A DNA stretch of 41,660 nucleotides from an uncultured Clostridium sp. GTDB lineage: Bacteria > Bacillota > Clostridia > TANB77 > CAG-508. Below the pieces are notes generated by a model. That model was not told the DNA's origin. It ran no database searches and was given only the letters and a program-made list of their open reading frames with translations. Every line of letters starts with the position of its first letter. Position 1 is the stretch's first letter. This document shows, in pieces, positions 23,929-33,576 of this stretch. The translations under genes and the position numbers were made by a program. The stretch spans positions 1 through 41,660 of the forward strand of contig CAOKPI010000014.1 of NCBI GenBank assembly GCA_948470605.1. Direction: 5' to 3'.

Positions 23929-26635
23929 TTTGCAATCATACCAGTTCTTTGCTTCTGCTATATCTGCTATCAGTGGCACTTGTAAATCAATTGCTGATTC
24001 CATACATTGTTTCATCATGTCTTTAATTTCCTCTTTTTCTTCCTCCACTGCTTCTATCATCATCTCGTCATGCACTTGCAATACAATTTTTGATTGCAAT
24101 CCTCTTTTTTGAATTTCTTGCTGTACTTTAATCATAGCAATTTTCATGATGTCTGCTGCCGTTCCTTGAATTGGTGTATTCATGGCTGCTCTTGAACCAA
24201 ATTGTCTTACCATATAATTATTAGATTTTAGTTCTGGTATATATCTTCTTCTATGAAATAACGTCTCGACATAGCCTTGTTCTGTGGCTTTTTCTGTAAT
24301 TCCTTCCATAAAAGCTTTAATTCCCGCATATTGTTCTAAGTATTCTGTGATATATTGTTTTGCTTTTTTTCTAGAAATGCCAAGTTGTTCTCCTAGTCCA
24401 AAGTCACTAATTCCATATACAATTCCAAAGTTTACTGCTTTAGCATCGCTTCTTTGTTCCTTTGTCACTTCCTCAATTGGTGTTTTAAACACTTTGGAAG
24501 CTGCTTGTTTATGAATATCTTGCCCTTCTTTAAAGGCTTGAATCATATGTTCATCTTCTGATATATGAGCCAATACTCTTAGTTCTATTTGAGAGTAGTC
24601 AGCATCGATATATAGCTTTCCTTCTTCTGGTTGGAACACTTTTCTAACTCTTTTTCCTAGTTCAAATCGTGTTGGTATATTTTGAAGATTGGGTTCGGTT
24701 GAACTAATTCTTCCTGTGGCAGTTATGGTTTGATGGAAGAAAGAATGAATTCTCTTTGTTTTTGGATTGATGTATTGTTTTAAACCTTCTACATAGGTTG
24801 AGTTTAATTTCATCAATTGCCTATACTCTAATACTTGTTCAATAATAGGGTCTTCTCTTTTTAGTTTCTCTAATACATCAACATCCGTTGAATAGCCACT
24901 TTTTGTCTTTTTAATAACAGGTAATTTCATTTTTTCAAATAGGATTTCTCCCAATTGTTTGGTGGAATTGATATTAAACTCTTCTCCTGCCATTTCATAG
25001 ATAACTTTTGTTATGGTTTCTAATTTCTCTGTTAATTCTTTTCCAAACTGATTTAGCTCTTCTTCGTCTACATACATGCCGTTCCATTGCATATTTGACA
25101 ACACTTCGACAGTTGGCATATCAATTTCATAAAACAATTCCAAAGCTCCTATTTCTTCTAACTCTTTTAAGGTGATTTGTTTGATTTTTGCAATTCCATA
25201 AGTATAAAAAGCCTGTCTTTCCTTCTCTTTTTCATTTGCTGAGATTGCTTCTGGTTGTATCGCATCAAATAAATTGATTTGTTGTTGCTTTGGTTCTTCT
25301 CCTACTAATTCTTGCACATTGACATCTAAATATTGCTCCATTAATCTTTCTATTTCTAGTTTATTATTGCTTGGATTTAAAATATAACTTGCAATGGCAA
25401 TATCGTAGTGAATTCCTTTTAAATCAATTCCTGCTTGCTTTAATAAAATATAGCTTTTGGTTAAATCTATACTAATTTTTTGAACCGTCTCATTCTCAAA
25501 AATAGTTTGAAAAGCCTGCATGTCTTGTTCTTCTTGGATGGCTAAATAGACCGCTTCTTGCCTATTTTCATCAAAAACTGTCAATCCTACTATCTTTTCT
25601 TTCATGATTTTTTCTGGCTTCGCATCCTCGCTTGTATGAATCAAAAAAATCATTTGTTTTTGTTCTTCTATCAAGCTTATGACTTCTTCTTTTGATTTAT
25701 CTACTATTTGAAATAAGTCTTTTGGTTCTTCTTTTACTTTTTCTTCTCCACGCAAAGAAAATCGGTCAATATAACGATTAAAATTTAACTCTTTAAATAG
25801 TTCTAAAACTTTTGGCTTGTCCCATTCCTCCACTTTGAAATCCTCTAATGTATCTTCAATCGGGACTTCCAAATTAATGGTTCCTAAGGTTTTGGATAAA
25901 AACGCTAAATCTTTATTATTCTCTATTTTTTCTTTTTGCTTCCCTTTTAATTCTGCTTCTTCTTTGTCTACTTTCTCATATAAATTCTCAATCGAACCGA
26001 ATTTTTGAATTAAGGCTAGGGCTGTTTTCTCTCCTACGCCTGGCACTCCTGGAATATTATCAGAGGAATCTCCTTGCAAGCCTTTGACATCAATTAATTG
26101 TTTTGGCTCTAGTCCATAGGTTTCTATGATTCTTTCTCGATTATATTCATCGGTTTCCGTTTTTCCGCCTTTGGTATGAGGAATGCGAATCGTTACTTTG
26201 TCAGTCGCTAATTGAAAGGTATCTCTGTCTCCTGAAAGTATGATTACCTCTAATCCTTGCTTTTCTCCATAACGAGATAGGGTTCCGTAGCACATCATCT
26301 GCTTCATAGCCTTCCATCTCTACAATATCAATGTTCATAGCTCTTAAAATTTCTTTTATGATAGGCATTTGCTCTGCTAATTCTTGCGGCATACCTTTTC
26401 TTGTTTCCTTATATCCTTCATATAACTTATGTCTTGCTGTTGGTGCTTTTAAGTCAAAAGCAACGACTAAATATTCTGGATTCACATCTTCTAAAAGTTT
26501 GAATAAAATGGCTAAAAAGCCATAAACGGCATTGGTGTATTTTCCGTCTTTTGTGGTTAACATTTTGCTTCCCATAATTCCATAAAATGCTCGGTTCATG
26601 ATACTGTTACCATCTACTAATACTAATTTCCCCAA
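23926..26635 (-). CDS. polA: DNA polymerase I, with one +1 shift at CGG
   Basis: About 902 aa once joined. The first 116 codons (TTG start 26635 after AGGAGG) give the 5' nuclease start VDGNSIMNRAFYG to GYEADDVL; at 26285-26287 the 0-frame codon is CGG, and skipping its C continues GTLSRYGEKQGLEVIILSG, exactly the EADDxxGTLA motif of the family. Then SGDRDTFQLA, GLQGDSSDNIPGVPGVGEKT, a 3'-5' exonuclease-like region without the DxE residues (so no proofreading, as in Bacillus), and the polymerase motifs DADYSQIELRVLAH, RSDAKAVNFGIVYGISDFG and LQVHDEMMIEA. Without the shift the enzyme would stop after about 144 aa. PolA is needed for Okazaki-fragment processing, so a real break is unlikely. Confidence 0.93.
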
Positions 26636-28068
26636 AACTTTTCCTCCTATTTTTCATTTTTTGATTGATAATCCACATACCTAAACTTCCAACAATGAAA
26701 ATAAAAGTAAATGGTGTTCCATTTTGCCAACTTTCATTATAAGTCAAAAAGACACTATTAGCAAATTCACTTACTAATGCTATTTGCGGAATCCATCTTA
26801 TATTCTCCGAACTCTGCCACATCAATAGTGGAAATAACCAAATAATATACCATGGTTGAAAATTGGTAATTAACAAAAATAAAAATGCCATAATAAAATA
26901 ATTTGCTTTCTTCATTTCCTCACGAAATCGTATCTCTTTTTTGTTTAACAAAATAACACAAGTAAAGAAATAAATAATCATAAAGCTACCTAATAAAACA
27001 TGGTTTACGGTAGATACTGACAAGCTTGGTTCTTTGAAATATTCCGTTACTATAATATAAAAATTTTTAGCCAACTTTTCTTGTTGTATCAATAATCCAC
27101 TTAATACTTGTCCATCTTGCACATAAAACAAATAGGGAATTGCTAAAATCATTAGAAACAAGCCTCCATATTGTATGCATCTTCCGAAATCGTTGTAATG
27201 GTTTTTCTTCTCTAAAATAGTAAATAATCACAAATGGTAATAAAATAATAGTAAAATATTTAATTGCTGTTGCCATAGCCAGAAAAATGATACTTAGTAC
27301 TAAGTTTTTTCTTTTTAGTAAAAAATATAATGCTATTAATATAAAGAATGCAACAAACATATCATTGTGAACACAAGCAATTCCTTCTATCAAAATAAAC
27401 GGATTTAGTCCATATAATAAAGTAAATATTTTTTTATGTGCTATTTTATCTATTAAATAGCAATTCCCTAAATGCACTAGTGCATTTACTAATTTAAAAA
27501 TCAGTAAGGCAAAATCTATGTTACCAAAAGATACTCCTGATACTAATTTGCAGATTAATGTCCAAATTGGTCCATATACGACAGTCGAATCTGCCCAATC
27601 ATTATAATATCCTTGTGCTAGTACTGTATCCGTTTGTATATACTGACTATTATTATTCTTTTCTACAAATTCCTTTATTGTTACATAATAAGGATTTTGA
27701 TGATATGTACTATCTAGTCTACCAATTCCCAAGTAATAAAATACGTCAGAACAAGTAAATGGCAATACCATTACAAATACTAATGTTATGATTGCTATCC
27801 ATAGAAACATTTCCTTTTTACTTTGAAAAATTTCTTTTCTCTTCTTTATTATCATAAAATACAATACTGATAATATGGATAATATAAAAATATATAATAA
27901 TGTTTGTGTCATTCTACTGATTGGTAAATCATACAAAAATTGAAAATATGGTCCAAACTGGAATACTGTTTTCTTTTGTAGTAAATAAATAATAGATGGC
28001 ATAGCAAATAAAATACTTGCCACAATCAATAAAATTTTTATGAAATGTTTATGTTTGCTTTTATTCAA
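26607..28068 (-). CDS. polytopic membrane glycosyltransferase, with one +1 shift at CGG
   Basis: About 486 aa with 10 or more TM helices, resembling GT-C enzymes of the GT87/mannosyltransferase kind: an outward loop FTCSDVFYYLGIGRLDSTYH then QNPYYVTIKEF with the acidic residue after TM2, LYGLNPFILIEGIACVHND, and MATAIKYFTIILLPFVIIYY. These use polyprenyl-phosphate sugars. At 27184-27186 the 0-frame codon is CGG after PLQRF; skipping its C gives GRCIQYGGLFLMILAIPYLF, which restores the next TM helix and five more. Unshifted, the protein ends in a non-membrane stretch (KWIIDTTRKVG). TTG start. Its end overlaps the polA start by 29 bp. Sugar and acceptor unknown. Confidence 0.8.
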
Positions 28069-28080
28069 TGTTCTTCTCCT

Positions 28081-28533
28081 TTACTTTTTTATCCATTGTA
28101 GAAAACCTTTTAAACCTTCTACTATATCGTGATAGGTTGTATCAAAATCACCTGTGTACCATGGGTCTGCAATATTTCTTGGATTATTTGAAAAATCTAG
28201 TAATTTACAAATTTTATTTTTAGTATCATTTCCCACTATTCTTTTTATATCTTCTACATTTCGTTCTTCCATACCAATGATATAATCAAATTTATCATAG
28301 TCTTGTTTTGTTATTCTTTTAGCTCTATGGTTCCCACATGGTGTCTTCATTTCTTGTAATTTATTTCTAGTTCCATAATGAACTGGATTCCCTATTTCTT
28401 CCTTACTGGTTGCGGCTGAATCAATGTAAAATTGTTGTTCTGACCCTTCTTTTTTTACCATGTGTTTAAATATATATTCTGCCATCGGTGACCTACATAT
28501 ATTTCCGTAACATACAAATAATACTTTTATCAT
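28081..28533 (-). CDS. low-molecular-weight protein tyrosine phosphatase
   Basis: 150 aa. P-loop VCYGNICRSPMAE (C-x5-R-S) at residues 7-15, and the DPWYTGDFD general-acid loop near the end; all catalytic residues present. Removes phosphate from Tyr or Arg of target proteins; bacterial members often regulate polysaccharide synthesis or stress. It starts after AGGAGAAAATC. It lies 12 nt before the membrane glycosyltransferase, which suggests a link to surface polymers. It could equally be a YwlE-like arginine phosphatase; the Thr that marks YwlE is not seen in the P-loop (Ile is there). Confidence 0.92.
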   Translation of the reverse strand: MIKVLFVCYGNICRSPMAEYIFKHMVKKEGSEQQFYIDSAATSKEEIGNPVHYGTRNKLQEMKTPCGNHRAKRITKQDYDKFDYIIGMEERNVEDIKRIVGNDTKNKICKLLDFSNNPRNIADPWYTGDFDTTYHDIVEGLKGFLQWIKK

Positions 28534-28542
28534 GATTTTCTC

Positions 28543-28992
28543 CTATTCTTTGTTCACTAATAATCTTTTGATAAAATTAATTACTTTTTCCACAAAATTT
28601 TCTTTCCTTATGACAGCTAGTAGGTTTTCATTCTCTTCTATAGATTTTTTCTTGTTATTTGATGTAAAAAGATTATCTGAACCTTTATATTTTTCTTTCT
28701 TTTTCTTCTCTAAATGAATTCTTTCTTTATGTTGAAAATTCAATATTTTATCCCTTTGCTCTTCGGTAGCTAAATAATCTCTAAATAGATTAAATAATAT
28801 TGCTTTTGTTTCTGGCAATAGTTTTTGTTCTTTTAAATTCAAATGTTCATCTATTGCAAATCTGTAATTTTTATTTCTATTTTCTCTAATGGCATGAATC
28901 ATATCTAGAGGAATCTTATTATAATCTTCTCTTGCTAAACTATTTATTATAACATATACCTCTGTATAAGCATTGTTATATTTCGTTACCAT
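28543..28992 (-). CDS. unknown helical protein, paralogue of 33116-33544
   Basis: 149 aa, not recognised by function. Starts YNNAYTEVYVIINSLAREDY, then IPLDMIHAIRENRNKNYRF, LKEQKLLPETKAILFNLFRDYLATEEQR, a Lys-rich middle and FVEKVINFIKRLL at the end. The same block order (AYTEV-IIN, KIP-I--I-NR--KNY-F, L-ET--IL--L--DYLA--EE) occurs at 33116-33544, so the two are paralogues. Proteins with this pattern seem frequent in uncultured gut Clostridia. It overlaps the end of the HTH-repeat gene by 17 bp, so the two are translated together. Confidence 0.7.
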   Translation of the reverse strand: MVTKYNNAYTEVYVIINSLAREDYNKIPLDMIHAIRENRNKNYRFAIDEHLNLKEQKLLPETKAILFNLFRDYLATEEQRDKILNFQHKERIHLEKKKKEKYKGSDNLFTSNNKKKSIEENENLLAVIRKENFVEKVINFIKRLLVNKE

Positions 28993-30871
28993 TTTTCAAA
29001 TCTCCTTCTTTTGTATTTTCCATAGCATTTTCTAAAGCCTTCTCTGCCATTGTACATTGTTCTACATTTGCTGTATATCCTGCCATACCTACATCTTGTC
29101 CTGTTAGTTTTTTTAATCTTATTCCTGTTTTATAAAAAGCAATTTTAGCACTTAAATTTTCTACCCATTCCCATGTATCATAATTCTTTTGTTTTAATTC
29201 TCTTTTTTGTTGTTCATCTGCTACTTCCCAATTTCTAACATAATTGTTTAATACTTTTCTTTCTTGTGCTAGTTCTTGACCATCCGCTATTCTAACCCCT
29301 TTATCAAAATTAGCATATAAATCTAAAAATATAGTATCAATTTCTTCTTCCGAAATTTTGTATTCTTTCATTAAGGCTACCATTTCATTTTCTGGATAAA
29401 TATTGCTTTTTATACATTCTGCCATTTCATATAATAATAGTTTTCTTTCCATTTTATTCATTCTATTTTGTGCCTTGTCAATACCTTGTTCTTCTGTTTC
29501 TGTTACATAAAACTCTTTTTTAAACTCTTCTTTTTCCTCTTCGGGAATATGTTCTGCTGTCAAAATAGAATATAATTCTATCTGCCAATCAGAATATAAA
29601 TTAAGTTCTTTTGCTTCTTCTTTAATGATATAATTTTCTATTGCTTCCTTTAATGATATTACTTTATTCCTCATCTCTGTAATAATTTTATCTGAATTTA
29701 TGCCTTCATTTAATAGTAAATGTTTTAACAATACATCATATTTTTGATGAATCCAAGCCTTAGGAATTCTCTGACCATGTTGATAATAATGTTCTAATGC
29801 TTCTTCTTTTGACTTACCATAAGTTGTTATGGCATAATAGATACAATTATAGTTAATTCTATGCTCCAAACAAAATTGAGCTAAACTTGTATTACTATCA
29901 TACATAATAGTAGCGGCTCTGATTGTATTTTTGGATAAGGGAGAGGTGACCCCTGTTGCATTAACAGATTCCTTTATTTCATCTATTGTCATTCCACTAT
30001 TCAAATAAGCAATTAATTCATTTTGTTTAATTCCCAGTATAATAGCCATATCTTGTGTTGAAACTTGTGAATTTTCATGTGCCACTTTTTGTCTTCGTAA
30101 ATCTCTAATTTTCATCATAAATATAGCTTTGTCAACGTTTCCATCATATTTTTTCATCCATCTTGCTACTGTAGATTTACTTTTACCTAAGTAACTAGCT
30201 AAACTATCTATTGAATCGAATTTCAAATTTTTCTTATTATAACTGTATTTTCCTTTGTTCCTTTTTTGATATCTATCATATGCTTTTCCTACATCATTAT
30301 TCGTCTCATTTTCCATTATTCTTTTTAAGGTTGGTCTAGGTATTCCCATAGCAATTGACACACTTTCTAATGATTTGTACTCTACGCCTTTCCAATTATA
30401 GGTGGATTTTGGTGTCATTATGACCTTAACTGCTGCTTCGATACTTCCTTCTGATTCAATATATTTGTTTAATGTTTTTACTGTTACCTCTAAACTATCA
30501 GCTAATTCTTTTTGTGTAGTATATCTTACATTATCAATAATAGCATACGTATGTTCCTCTTTATACAACTTCATTGCCTCTTCTAAATTATTATTCGCTA
30601 ATTTTAGGTACTTCGAAAGAGTCTTTATATTTACTCCAATATCATCAGCTGCTTCTGTTATTGACGAATATGTTTTTCCTTCATATTCATAAGTAATTTG
30701 TCTTTTTTTATATTCTGCGACAATTTCATCTACGGTAAGTGTAGGCTTTTCTTCTAGCAATCTAGTTAATGTTTTTCGATTGATTCCAGTTGCTTCCGAA
30801 AGTTTGACTTTTGTGGCATATACCTGTCCATTATATGGATATGACGGTTTTGTTACTACTTTTTTTGGCAT
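28976..30871 (-). CDS. tandem HTH-like repeat protein
   Basis: 631 aa. The first 255 residues are about five units of 48-50 aa, each with a short strand (Y-x-Y-x-G-K-x-Y-x-S), then a helix-turn-helix such as LSEATGINRKTLTRLLEE, AADDIGVNIKTLSKYLKL, LADSLEVTVKTLNKYIES, VSIAMGIPRPTLKRIMEN and LASYLGKSKSTVARWMKK, then a helix ending EA---Y. Further divergent units (IILGIKQNELIAYL, FCLEHRINYNCIYYAITTYG) follow, and the last 250 residues are charged helices. The units resemble phage nuclease-associated modular domains (NUMOD1-like) or excisionase-type HTH, but no catalytic domain is seen. It may bind DNA over several adjacent sites. Start after AGGAGTGA. Confidence 0.65.
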   Translation of the reverse strand: MPKKVVTKPSYPYNGQVYATKVKLSEATGINRKTLTRLLEEKPTLTVDEIVAEYKKRQITYEYEGKTYSSITEAADDIGVNIKTLSKYLKLANNNLEEAMKLYKEEHTYAIIDNVRYTTQKELADSLEVTVKTLNKYIESEGSIEAAVKVIMTPKSTYNWKGVEYKSLESVSIAMGIPRPTLKRIMENETNNDVGKAYDRYQKRNKGKYSYNKKNLKFDSIDSLASYLGKSKSTVARWMKKYDGNVDKAIFMMKIRDLRRQKVAHENSQVSTQDMAIILGIKQNELIAYLNSGMTIDEIKESVNATGVTSPLSKNTIRAATIMYDSNTSLAQFCLEHRINYNCIYYAITTYGKSKEEALEHYYQHGQRIPKAWIHQKYDVLLKHLLLNEGINSDKIITEMRNKVISLKEAIENYIIKEEAKELNLYSDWQIELYSILTAEHIPEEEKEEFKKEFYVTETEEQGIDKAQNRMNKMERKLLLYEMAECIKSNIYPENEMVALMKEYKISEEEIDTIFLDLYANFDKGVRIADGQELAQERKVLNNYVRNWEVADEQQKRELKQKNYDTWEWVENLSAKIAFYKTGIRLKKLTGQDVGMAGYTANVEQCTMAEKALENAMENTKEGDLKNGNEI

Positions 30872-31005
30872 TTCTTCACTCCTGATTTTAAATGTTTTTA
30901 GTCTCTTTCAAAATAAAATTTTAATATTTATAAACAATTTTTCTTTTCATTCTTATTTTCTAAACTATATAATAATAAAATTATCTCATGTACTTTTTAA
31001 TTTCT

Positions 31006-31446
31006 TTACTTTTTTATCGTTTTTATTATTTCCGTAGATTGTATTTTGTTATCTATTTTATTTTTAATTGCACTCAAAAAATATCCATCTGCTCTAAGTT
31101 CATCCTTCCTATTTATCATTTCTTCATAAGTGAACCATTTTACATTTGCTATTTCTTCTCCATCTGCTTTAATATTTTCATCTATCATTTTAGTATCAAA
31201 AAAGAAACAAATTACATTCACACCTTCTAATATTTCATTCACAATTTCTAATATTCCTGTCACTTCTACTTTACAACCAGTTTCTTCCTGTATTTCTCTT
31301 TTAGCTCCTTCTATCAAAGATTCATTTTCATCTAAACCACCTGCAGGAACATTCCATTTCCCTTTACATATTCCTTTATTTTCCTGAACTAATAAAAATT
31401 TTCCATCTTTTTCTAAAATTCCACCTGTAACAACTTTTATATTCAT
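31006..31446 (-). CDS. NUDIX hydrolase
   Basis: 146 aa. The Nudix box GLDENESLIEGAKREIQEETG fits GX5EX7REUXEEXG and gives the metal-binding glutamates; KGKWNVPAGG precedes it. Hydrolyses a nucleoside diphosphate linked to another group; the substrate cannot be told. It starts directly after the queH stop (TAG-ATG), so it is the last gene of ruvB-queH-nudix. Confidence 0.92.
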   Translation of the reverse strand: MNIKVVTGGILEKDGKFLLVQENKGICKGKWNVPAGGLDENESLIEGAKREIQEETGCKVEVTGILEIVNEILEGVNVICFFFDTKMIDENIKADGEEIANVKWFTYEEMINRKDELRADGYFLSAIKNKIDNKIQSTEIIKTIKK

Positions 31447-32007
31447 CTATATTACCCCCTTATAAATTTTTTCTATCTGTTTACGATATCTCTCTTCCTC
31501 CGAAAAAACACAACCGCAATACTTCTGCATATACAATCCTAGTTCTCTCGCTTTTGCTTGTCCTTGTCGAAAACCAACCCTAAAATCACGATATAAGAAT
31601 TTTACATCATACTTTTTCGCCATTTCTTCTGCTACTTTCATTAACACCTCGTGGTTTTGATACGGACTCACTAACAAGGTAGTAGAAAAGCTATCATAAC
31701 CATTTTCTTTGGCATATTTCGCAGTCTGCTCTATTCGAACAGGATAGCAATACTCTTGGCATCGATTTTCTAAATCATTGACTACATTTTTGCAGAAATC
31801 TCTTAGTCCATAATTTTCTTCAAAAATAGCTTGAACTCCTATATTACTTGTATATTCTTTTAAGCAGTCTCTTCTAGATTTATATTCCATGTATGGGTGT
31901 ATGTTAGGGTTAAACCAATATACGGTTGGCTCAATTCCTTCTTCTTTTAACGTATCAATACAATATACACTACAAGGTGCACAACATGTATGTAATAATA
32001 ATTTCAT
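31447..32007 (-). CDS. queH: epoxyqueuosine reductase QueH
   Basis: QueH (formerly DUF208) carries out the last step of queuosine synthesis in tRNA, reducing epoxyqueuosine with Fe-S clusters. 186 aa. Cys pairs LLHTCCAPCS near the start, RCQEYCYP in the middle and KYCGCVFSEEERY near the end, all typical. Start ATG 32007, 8 nt after GGAGG; the upstream ATG at 32022 is inside that ribosome site. It is the non-cobalamin alternative to QueG. Confidence 0.95.
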   Translation of the reverse strand: MKLLLHTCCAPCSVYCIDTLKEEGIEPTVYWFNPNIHPYMEYKSRRDCLKEYTSNIGVQAIFEENYGLRDFCKNVVNDLENRCQEYCYPVRIEQTAKYAKENGYDSFSTTLLVSPYQNHEVLMKVAEEMAKKYDVKFLYRDFRVGFRQGQAKARELGLYMQKYCGCVFSEEERYRKQIEKIYKGVI

Positions 32008-32086
32008 AATTTTTTCCTCCATCCCTAAAGGTATTACTTATCGATAAACTCATTTCATGCTCGCACAACTAAGAGCGTCCGCAAAA

Positions 32087-33094
32087 TCATTCTTGTGGCA
32101 TGTCATATCCCAAATGCTGATAAGCTGGTGGCAAAGCTTGTCTTCCTCGCAAAGTTCTTGCCATAAATCCAATTTGGATTAAGTAGGGCTCATATACATC
32201 TTCTATGGTATCGATTTCTTCCCCCACACTTACTGCTAAAGCTTCTATTCCAACAGGTCTACCACCATATTGTACAATTATCGTTTCTAGTATTTTTCTG
32301 TCTATTTCGTCTAAACCAAGCTCATCAATTTCTAATTGGTTTAAAGCATGTTTTGTGATTTTTAAAGTAATATCTCCATCTCCTAAAACAATGGCATAAT
32401 CTCTTACTCTTTTTAATAATCGATTCGCGATTCTCGGCGTTCCTCTTGACCTTCTGGCTATCTCTTTGGCTGCTTCTTCTTCGATTTTTACCTCTAAAAT
32501 TTTGCTTGACCTTTTAACAATGGTTATTAAATCTTCTACCGAATACAATTCTAAGCGATGAACAATACCAAAACGGTCACGTAGTGGCGTGGATAAAGCA
32601 CCTGCTTTTGTGGTTGCACCAATTAGAGTAAACTTTGGTAAATCTAATCGAATTGACCTTGCACTTGGTCCTTTTCCTATCATGATGTCTAACGTATAAT
32701 CCTCTAAGGCAGGATATAATATTTCTTCTACACTTTTGCTTAATCGATGAATTTCATCAATAAATAATACATCAAATTCGGAAAGATTGGTTAGCAAAGA
32801 AGCCAAATCTCCTGGCTTTTCAATCGCTGGTCCAGAAGTGATTTTGATGTTGGAATTCATTTCATTGGATATAATATTCGATAATGTCGTTTTTCCCAAT
32901 CCCGGCGGTCCATATAATAAGACATGGTCTAATGACTCCCCTCTTTTCTGGGCAGCTTCTATGTATATTTTCATATTTTCCTTGACTTTGTTTTGTCCAA
33001 TATACTCATCTAATGTCTTGGGTCTTAAGGAATTTTCTAGTCTTTCTTCTGCTTGTCCTTCCATCTCCGGACTCACAATTCTTTCTTCTTCCAT
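32087..33094 (-). CDS. ruvB: Holliday junction branch-migration ATPase RuvB
   Basis: About 335 aa. AAA+ motor that moves Holliday junctions with Ruv[13 protein letters not shown], Walker [12 protein letters not shown], Walker [14 protein letters not shown], sensor 1 [11 protein letters not shown], Arg finger region [11 protein letters not shown], sensor 2 [16 protein letters not shown], and the C-terminal winged helix ending [17 protein letters not shown]. Start ATG 33094, 9 nt after GGAGAG; the TTG at 33103 is too near. ruvA, which usually precedes it, is absent; a small unknown gene lies there instead. Confidence 0.97.
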   Translation of the reverse strand: MEEERIVSPEMEGQAEERLENSLRPKTLDEYIGQNKVKENMKIYIEAAQKRGESLDHVLLYGPPGLGKTTLSNIISNEMNSNIKITSGPAIEKPGDLASLLTNLSEFDVLFIDEIHRLSKSVEEILYPALEDYTLDIMIGKGPSARSIRLDLPKFTLIGATTKAGALSTPLRDRFGIVHRLELYSVEDLITIVKRSSKILEVKIEEEAAKEIARRSRGTPRIANRLLKRVRDYAIVLGDGDITLKITKHALNQLEIDELGLDEIDRKILETIIVQYGGRPVGIEALAVSVGEEIDTIEDVYEPYLIQIGFMARTLRGRQALPPAYQHLGYDMPQE

Positions 33095-33115
33095 ATTGCT
33101 CAACTCTCCTTTGTC

Positions 33116-33544
33116 TTATTTTTTAAAGCTTTTTAAAAAATTAATGATTTTTATATACCAATTTACTTGCTTCGAATTTAACAACTCCTTATTTTCTTCT
33201 ATTTGAGTTGTTTCATTGGTCTCCTGCATCTTAGGGAAAATCTCTTTTAGTTCTATATTAGCTAATGTTTCTTTTTTCTTATTTTCTAATATTTTTTCTT
33301 TATTTTTTATGATTATTTTTTCTTCATCACTTGCTAAATAATCTGTATATAAAACTGATAATATCTTTTCGGTATCTTCTAATAATTCTGCGTTTTCAAA
33401 TTCTTCCTCTTCAATACGAAAATCATAATTTTTATCCATCCTATTTTCTATGTTTCTCAATATTTGAGATGGAATTTTATTTTTCATTTCACTTGACATT
33501 TCATTTATGATATAGTTAACTTCTGTATAGGCTCTACTATCCAT
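33116..33544 (-). CDS. unknown helical protein, paralogue of 28543-28992
   Basis: 142 aa. Blocks SRAYTEVNYIINEM, KIPSQILRNIENRMDKNYDF, LLEDTEKILSVLYTDYLAS, a Lys-rich helix, and a C-terminal amphipathic end WYIKIINFLKSFKK match the first paralogue. The function is unknown. GGAGGAG precedes the ATG. It sits just before ruvB, in the place where ruvA would be expected, and may be co-transcribed with it. Confidence 0.7.
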   Translation of the reverse strand: MDSRAYTEVNYIINEMSSEMKNKIPSQILRNIENRMDKNYDFRIEEEEFENAELLEDTEKILSVLYTDYLASDEEKIIIKNKEKILENKKKETLANIELKEIFPKMQETNETTQIEENKELLNSKQVNWYIKIINFLKSFKK

Positions 33545-33576
33545 TTCTCCTCCATTTTTTATACTGTATATTATCT

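Noticed and set aside
3086..27186. The five frameshifts as random sequencing or assembly errors, or as pseudogenes
   Set aside because: All five are the same event (an extra C before GGN, forming in-frame CGG) outside homopolymers, in otherwise intact genes including polA. Errors or decay would give mixed indels and stops. It cannot be fully excluded without reads.
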